This document shows, piece after piece, positions 59,481 to 64,000 of a stretch of DNA of 64,000 nt. A model generated the notes under the pieces. That model did no database searches, was not told the origin of the DNA, and was given only the letters and a program-made list of their open reading frames with translations. Both the position numbers and the translations under genes were made by a program. The DNA lies in NCBI GenBank assembly GCA_900317345.1, contig ONGK01000002.1, positions 1-64,000 of the forward strand, written 5' to 3'. The stretch's first letter is position 1. The number at the start of each line of letters is the position of its first letter. Source of the DNA: an uncultured Bacteroidales bacterium. Its GTDB lineage: Bacteria; Bacteroidota; Bacteroidia; Bacteroidales; Paludibacteraceae.

Positions 59481-62400
59481 TTATTTCTTTACTTTAAGAT
59501 CCATAAATATGAATTTTTTGCGGAGGGCTTCCTGTTTGTCGCGGTCGCCGTGCTTGGTCATCGAGCCATAGAGGACAGGCACGAGGAATAGCGTCAGGAA
59601 GGTGGAGACGGTCAGACCGCCGATGACGACGATACCTAACGGTTGCCACATTTCGGCTCCTTCACCCGAGCTGACAGCCATCGGCACCATACCTAAGATG
59701 GTGGTGAATGCAGTCATGAGGATAGGACGAATACGGCTACGACCGGACATGGAGATAGCCTTATTGAGTTCGTATCCCCGTTCGCGCATAAGATTGATAT
59801 AATCCACCAGCACGATACCATTCTTCACCACAATACCGACAAGCAAGACGATACCCAAGGCTCCGATCATATCCAGGCTTCGGCCTGTGAGCCACAGCGC
59901 AAGGATAACACCTGTGAAGGCAGGGAAGATGGTCAACATGATAATAAACGGCATGAGCAGACTCTCAAACTGCGAAGCCATGGTGATATAGACGAGCAGA
60001 ATAATCAGCATACCCAACAAAATCATATCGCCGAAGGTCTCCTGTTGGTCTTCATAGGTACCCGCCAGTTGGACCGAATAACCGACCGGCAGGTCGAGTT
60101 CCGGCACTACTTTCTCATTAATCTGGCTTGCCAACTCACCCAGTGAAGTCTTATATGGCGTTACCTTGACGGTAACGATACGCTGACGCGACTTACGCTC
60201 GATGGTAGGCGGAGCCCAATATTCGCCTATAGAGGCGACCTCCGACAGTTTGATTCTCGAACCCGTGGGTGTCGGAATGGTCAGGTCCATCACATCGGAG
60301 AGCGAGTTACGGTCCTCTTCGCGGAGGCGCACGACAATATCGTGTTCGGAACCATCGTCTTTGAGATAGCCGCAGTTCATACCCGCTACGCGGTTACGCA
60401 GGTAGGTTGAGATAGTGGCTGAACTCAAGCCCAGACGCGAAGCTTTCTCTTTATCGATCGTGATTTTGATATCCGGACGGTCGTCCTCGCGGCTGATATT
60501 CACGTCACGCGCTCCGGGCAATGCCATACAGAGGCGGCGTGTCTGGTCGGCAAGCTGACTTGTTTTATCGAAATCATAACCGTAAATCTCCACGTTGACA
60601 GTATTGCCGCTTCCGCCACCGCCGGGGCCGTTGGAGGCTACCTGACACTGGTATTCCACAATCTCCGGATAGCGCGCCATCTCTTCACGGAGCACCTCCG
60701 CGATTTCCCAGATGGTCTTATCACGCTCCCATTTCTTATTGAGACGTACGGTCATGGAGATTTTGTTATTCATCGTGCTTGAGAACAACGCCGCAATCGT
60801 GGCATCATCATTCGAACCGGCAGAGGTGTTGATAAGCTCAATCTCCGGCACAAGCACCATGAAGCGAGTCTCCAGTGCGCGTGCGGTCTTCAGCGTCTCT
60901 TCGATACGTGTACCGCGCTGCAGCTTGACGGTGACGGACAGACGTCCGTTATCCTGCTCTTGCATGAAGTCGGTACCGATGTGACCGGTGAAGACTGGAA
61001 TCAGCGAGAGGCCGAAGATGCCGAAGATGACCATAATTGTAATGGCTTTGTGACGCAGGCACCATCCGAGCGATTTCTCATACCAGGCGTCAATAACATC
61101 CAGCATGTGCACCACGGTGCGTTCGTACCAGCCTTTCTTGCCTGCTTCATCATCGATGAGGTTTCCGTTCTCGTCCACATGCACTTTCTTGGCTTTAAGC
61201 AGCTTGGAGCAGAGCATCGGCGTTAAGGAGATAGCGACGAGCGTTGAGGTACAGCAGACTACCGTCACAATCCAGCCCAGTTCGTGGAACATGATACCGG
61301 CCATACCATTCAACATGGTCAACGGTACGAACACAGCCACGAGCACAAGGGTTGTTGCGATGACAGACACCCAAACCTCGTTGGTCGCATAGATAGCCGC
61401 CTCATGCGGGTCTTCTCCACGCTCGACGTGGCGGGTGATGTTCTCCAAGACCACAATCGCATCGTCCACCACCATACCGATAGCAATGGTGAGCGAACAG
61501 AGCGAGATGATATTGAGCGACGAATCGGCAACACCCAGATAGATAAATGCCACGATAAGGGCGATAGGAATGGTGATACCGATGATCAGCGTAGCACGCC
61601 ATTTGCCGAGGAAGAAGAGCACGACGAGCACGACGAAGAGCAGCGCGTACATGACGGACTCTTCGAGCGAGTTGATGGAGTTCTGGATAGTATCCGATAG
61701 GTCGTAAATCTTCTCCACCTTAACATCCGACGGCAACTGCTTCTGTATCTCTTCCAGTTTCTGACGTACCTGACGGCAAATCTTGACGGTGTTGGCACCG
61801 GTCTGCTTGGCGATGATAAGACGAACAGACTCTCGTCCGTTGGTCTTTTCATCCAGCGTCAGGTCTTTGATGGTATCCTTGACGGTGGCAATATCGCGGA
61901 TGAAGACCTGCTGTCCCTGCGGTGTCATAGTGACCATGAGGTCCTCAATCTCGCTGGACTCGATGTACTCGGAGCGCACCTGCATCTGGTATTGCTCCTG
62001 CGGCATCTTAACGGTACCGGACGAGAGGTTGAGGTTGTTGGCCTGCACCACTTGTCCCACTTGCTCGATGGTCAGCCCGTAAGCATCCAGTTTCTGCTGG
62101 TCAATGTTGATATAGACATAGCGTTCCGGCGCACCCGAGAGGGAGATATTTCCAATTCCGTCCACTTGGTTAAGCTGCGGAATGACTTCGTCATTGAGAA
62201 TCTTATCCAAGCCCGCGTAGGTCTCGTCAGCCGTGATAGAGTATTGCGCAACCGGCATGGCGGAGGTCGAGAGCTTGAAGATCATCGGCGTACCGCAGTT
62301 GTCCGGCAGGTTACTCTTGGTCATATCCACATATGAGCGGACGTCGTTCACCGCCTCATCCATGTTGGCGCCCCATTCGAGTTCGAGCATCACCATGGAC

Positions 62401-62663
62401 ATGTTATCCTTCGATTGCGAAGTGATATGCTTGAGGTGGTCAACGGAGGTCAACGCGTTCTCCATATATTTGGTCACGTTGGTCTCCATCTCGGACGCTG
62501 AGGCACCCGGATAGGTTGTCATAACTGTGATGTACGGTGGATCCATCTGCGGGAACATATCCACCGGCAGTTTGAGAAAACTAAAGACACCGATGACGAT
62601 GACAGCGATGAAAATCAACGCCGTGGTCACCGGTTTTTGTATTGCTGATTTATAAATAGCCAT
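59481..62663 (-). CDS. RND multidrug efflux permease (HAE1/AcrB type)
   Basis: 1060 residues with two repeats of six membrane helices and two large periplasmic loops. Signatures are LPVDMFPQMDPPYITV, TLAIGMVVDDAIVVLENI with the TM4 Asp pair, the mid-protein long loop with GTDFMQEQDNGRLSVTVKL, and GIVVKNGIVLVDYINLMRERG in TM10-11. It couples proton influx to export of drugs or metabolites. Unlike the pump at 15-20 kb, its outer-membrane factor is a separate gene. Order of transcription is factor, adaptor, permease, PII-like protein, each within 2-8 bp. Confidence 0.96.
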   Translation of the reverse strand: MAIYKSAIQKPVTTALIFIAVIVIGVFSFLKLPVDMFPQMDPPYITVMTTYPGASASEMETNVTKYMENALTSVDHLKHITSQSKDNMSMVMLELEWGANMDEAVNDVRSYVDMTKSNLPDNCGTPMIFKLSTSAMPVAQYSITADETYAGLDKILNDEVIPQLNQVDGIGNISLSGAPERYVYINIDQQKLDAYGLTIEQVGQVVQANNLNLSSGTVKMPQEQYQMQVRSEYIESSEIEDLMVTMTPQGQQVFIRDIATVKDTIKDLTLDEKTNGRESVRLIIAKQTGANTVKICRQVRQKLEEIQKQLPSDVKVEKIYDLSDTIQNSINSLEESVMYALLFVVLVVLFFLGKWRATLIIGITIPIALIVAFIYLGVADSSLNIISLCSLTIAIGMVVDDAIVVLENITRHVERGEDPHEAAIYATNEVWVSVIATTLVLVAVFVPLTMLNGMAGIMFHELGWIVTVVCCTSTLVAISLTPMLCSKLLKAKKVHVDENGNLIDDEAGKKGWYERTVVHMLDVIDAWYEKSLGWCLRHKAITIMVIFGIFGLSLIPVFTGHIGTDFMQEQDNGRLSVTVKLQRGTRIEETLKTARALETRFMVLVPEIELINTSAGSNDDATIAALFSSTMNNKISMTVRLNKKWERDKTIWEIAEVLREEMARYPEIVEYQCQVASNGPGGGGSGNTVNVEIYGYDFDKTSQLADQTRRLCMALPGARDVNISREDDRPDIKITIDKEKASRLGLSSATISTYLRNRVAGMNCGYLKDDGSEHDIVVRLREEDRNSLSDVMDLTIPTPTGSRIKLSEVASIGEYWAPPTIERKSRQRIVTVKVTPYKTSLGELASQINEKVVPELDLPVGYSVQLAGTYEDQQETFGDMILLGMLIILLVYITMASQFESLLMPFIIMLTIFPAFTGVILALWLTGRSLDMIGALGIVLLVGIVVKNGIVLVDYINLMRERGYELNKAISMSGRSRIRPILMTAFTTILGMVPMAVSSGEGAEMWQPLGIVVIGGLTVSTFLTLFLVPVLYGSMTKHGDRDKQEALRKKFIFMDLKVKK

Positions 62664-62665
62664 AA

Positions 62666-63673
62666 TTATTCAACTACATTGATTTTTACTCCATCGACGA
62701 GTTTGTGTTGGCCGGTGGTGACTAATTCTACACCCGGCACGATTTCCGGAGAGATGATTTCTATCTCCTGGTCGAAGCGTTGGCCGAGTTCGACAGCTAC
62801 GCGTTTTGCGCGTCCGTTCTCGTTGATGAAAACATAGCGGTCATTGGCGCCGACCAGTTTCTCTACTGTCTGATACGGGGCTACAATCACTTTCGCCTTG
62901 CCCAGACCGATGGTGGTTGTCACATACATACCCGGACGCAAGAGGTACTTGCCATTCGGGATGACGATTTTGGCCTGGAAGGTGTGGCTTGAGGCATCAA
63001 TGGTAGGATAAACGATTTCCACTGTAGCGGGGAAGGTCTGTCCCGGATAAATCTCCGAGGTGAGCGTCAGTTTCATACCGGCTTTGAACATCGGGAAATA
63101 GCTCTCCGGGATAGCTACAAGCGCTTTGAGCTTGTCTATCTGCGTCAAAACCAATATCGGCTGACCGCTGTACAACTCACCGTCCTCATAGTTCTTAGCC
63201 GCAATAACACCGGCAAAAGGAGCTTTGACGTAGGTGTTTGTTTGCAGGAAGTCGAGTTGCTCCTTGGTCGAGTTATACTGTGTAATGACTTGGTCGTACT
63301 GTTGCTGTGTAGCCGATCCGGAGCGCAGAAGTTGCGTGATACGATTCTTCTCTACCTCAAGGTTAGCCATCGAAATTTTGGTGGTTTTGTACTGGGTCTG
63401 GTCCATACGAACGAGATCTGTCCCTTTGGATACCCGGTCTCCTACCTCGCGGTAGATATGCTCAATCTTACCGGTGATGGAGGGTGCCACATTCTGGGTG
63501 AGATAGCCCTGAAGGTTAGTGGAAACTGTGATTTCGCGCTCTATCTCACGCGGTTGGAGTACGGTGGTGCGAACTTGCTCCACGCGCTCTTCCTCCTGCG
63601 TAGCAGTACTTTCCTTGCTGCCGCAACCTATGAGCGCCAAGGCTGCGAGGAGATACATAAAGTTCTTTTTCAT
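62666..63673 (-). CDS. RND efflux adaptor (membrane fusion protein, lipoprotein)
   Basis: 335 residues with a lipoprotein signal (MKKNFMYLLAALALIGC). Lipoyl half-motifs lie around NVAPSITGKIEHIYREVGDRV and YVKAPFAGVIAAKNYEDGELY, separated by a helical hairpin (about 90-140). The beta-barrel and a C-terminal domain with VNVVE at the end follow. It connects the permease encoded 2 bp downstream with the outer-membrane factor encoded 4 bp upstream. Confidence 0.95.
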   Translation of the reverse strand: MKKNFMYLLAALALIGCGSKESTATQEEERVEQVRTTVLQPREIEREITVSTNLQGYLTQNVAPSITGKIEHIYREVGDRVSKGTDLVRMDQTQYKTTKISMANLEVEKNRITQLLRSGSATQQQYDQVITQYNSTKEQLDFLQTNTYVKAPFAGVIAAKNYEDGELYSGQPILVLTQIDKLKALVAIPESYFPMFKAGMKLTLTSEIYPGQTFPATVEIVYPTIDASSHTFQAKIVIPNGKYLLRPGMYVTTTIGLGKAKVIVAPYQTVEKLVGANDRYVFINENGRAKRVAVELGQRFDQEIEIISPEIVPGVELVTTGQHKLVDGVKINVVE

Positions 63674-63677
63674 ATAT

Positions 63678-64000
63678 TTATTTATTCAAAAATTCTTCAA
63701 GACTGGATTGCGCGTTGATCAGTGTCAACATGGCGTTGACGTAGGTCGATTGCGCGTTGATGAGGTCGTTGGACGCGTTGGTCAGTTCGAGGTTTGACGC
63801 AGCGCCCCATTTATACTTCTCCGTGGCGGAGTTAAAGACACGTTTGGATACCTCGATATTATCCTTCTCGTTCATGTAGGTCTCATAGGCGTTGGTGAGG
63901 TCAAAGCAGAGCTGGCGATATTGGATAGAGAGGTTGTCGGTCGTCTCAGAGAGGGTGTTTTTTGCCCGCTCATAAGCAATCTTCTTTTCTACCACTCCCG
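63678..64000 (-). CDS. Outer-membrane efflux factor (TolC/OprM type), C-terminal part
   Basis: About 107 residues; the frame is open at the window edge, so the 5' part lies beyond 64000. The long amphipathic helices (LCFDLTNAYETYMNEKDNIEV, YKWGAASNLELTNASNDLINAQ) are those of the second coiled-coil repeat and equatorial region of TolC-family channels. It forms the exit duct of the RND pump encoded downstream. Confidence 0.9.
   Translation of the reverse strand, partial: GVVEKKIAYERAKNTLSETTDNLSIQYRQLCFDLTNAYETYMNEKDNIEVSKRVFNSATEKYKWGAASNLELTNASNDLINAQSTYVNAMLTLINAQSSLEEFLNK

Overview
The window looks like the chromosome of an anaerobic member of the Bacteroidales (Bacteroidota). Three things suggest this. 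Nearly every promoter has the Bacteroidota form, a TTTG or TTG near -33, about 20 bp, then TAnnTTTGC near -7. The gene content is typical of the group: an sdhCAB/frdCAB complex, a DUF4837 lipoprotein, an ORF6N-domain protein, secreted pectate lyase and nuclease with C-terminal sorting-like tails, RND pumps with lipoprotein adaptors, and a FucP/GluP-type sugar transporter. Start codons usually follow A-rich leaders rather than strong Shine-Dalgarno sites. No rRNA, transposase, integrase or CRISPR array is present.

Layout. 0-0.75 kb: the 3' end of a small gene, a remnant of a secreted-protein tail, and a likely small RNA. 0.75-7.2 kb: a tightly overlapping operon (ftsK, a LolA-like carrier, trxB, a GNAT-like protein, a Fur-family regulator, a membrane zinc peptidase) followed by tRNA-Arg(CCG). 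7.4-9.8 kb: a secreted nuclease-fold protein, tRNA-Met(CAT), aroC. 9.8-15.1 kb: a leftward uronate catabolism operon (uxaC, kdgK, lipoprotein, eda, hexuronate transporter); kdgK carries a frameshifting deletion near its 3' end. 15.1-21.9 kb: an efflux locus in which the RND permease and the outer-membrane factor are one 1531-residue ORF, with its adaptor and a DUF4837 lipoprotein. 22-24.2 kb: an AraC regulator and glyA.

24.2-34 kb is an accessory region. It holds an ORF6N gene bracketed by a duplicated promoter and a duplicated 3' gene end, two large repeat-domain secreted proteins, two toxin-antitoxin loci, several arrays of 11-bp tandem repeats of unrelated sequence, and a 74-bp inverted repeat at its two ends. 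34-42.8 kb: sdhCAB, a second secreted nuclease, a pectate lyase and another secreted protein. 43-50 kb: a sigma-54 activator, recF, a GHL10-type glycosyl hydrolase-like protein, an MBL/beta-CASP exonuclease and thrS. 50-59 kb: a leftward seven-gene operon (small secreted protein, S9 peptidase, hexose transporter, ROK kinase, Ig-like lipoprotein, pnuC, RNA methyltransferase). 59.1-64 kb: a conventional RND pump (PII-like protein, permease, adaptor, outer-membrane factor cut by the window end).

Functionally the region serves plant-polymer use: pectate lyase outside the cell, uronate uptake and isomerisation, and the KDG/KDPG steps to pyruvate and glyceraldehyde-3-phosphate. Fumarate reduction or succinate oxidation by SdhCAB and two drug pumps accompany this. 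The most unusual items are the RND-OMF fusion, the ORF6N insertion with duplicated flanks, the shuffling and loss of C-terminal sorting tails, the 11-bp arrays, and an antitoxin-toxin-antitoxin module.
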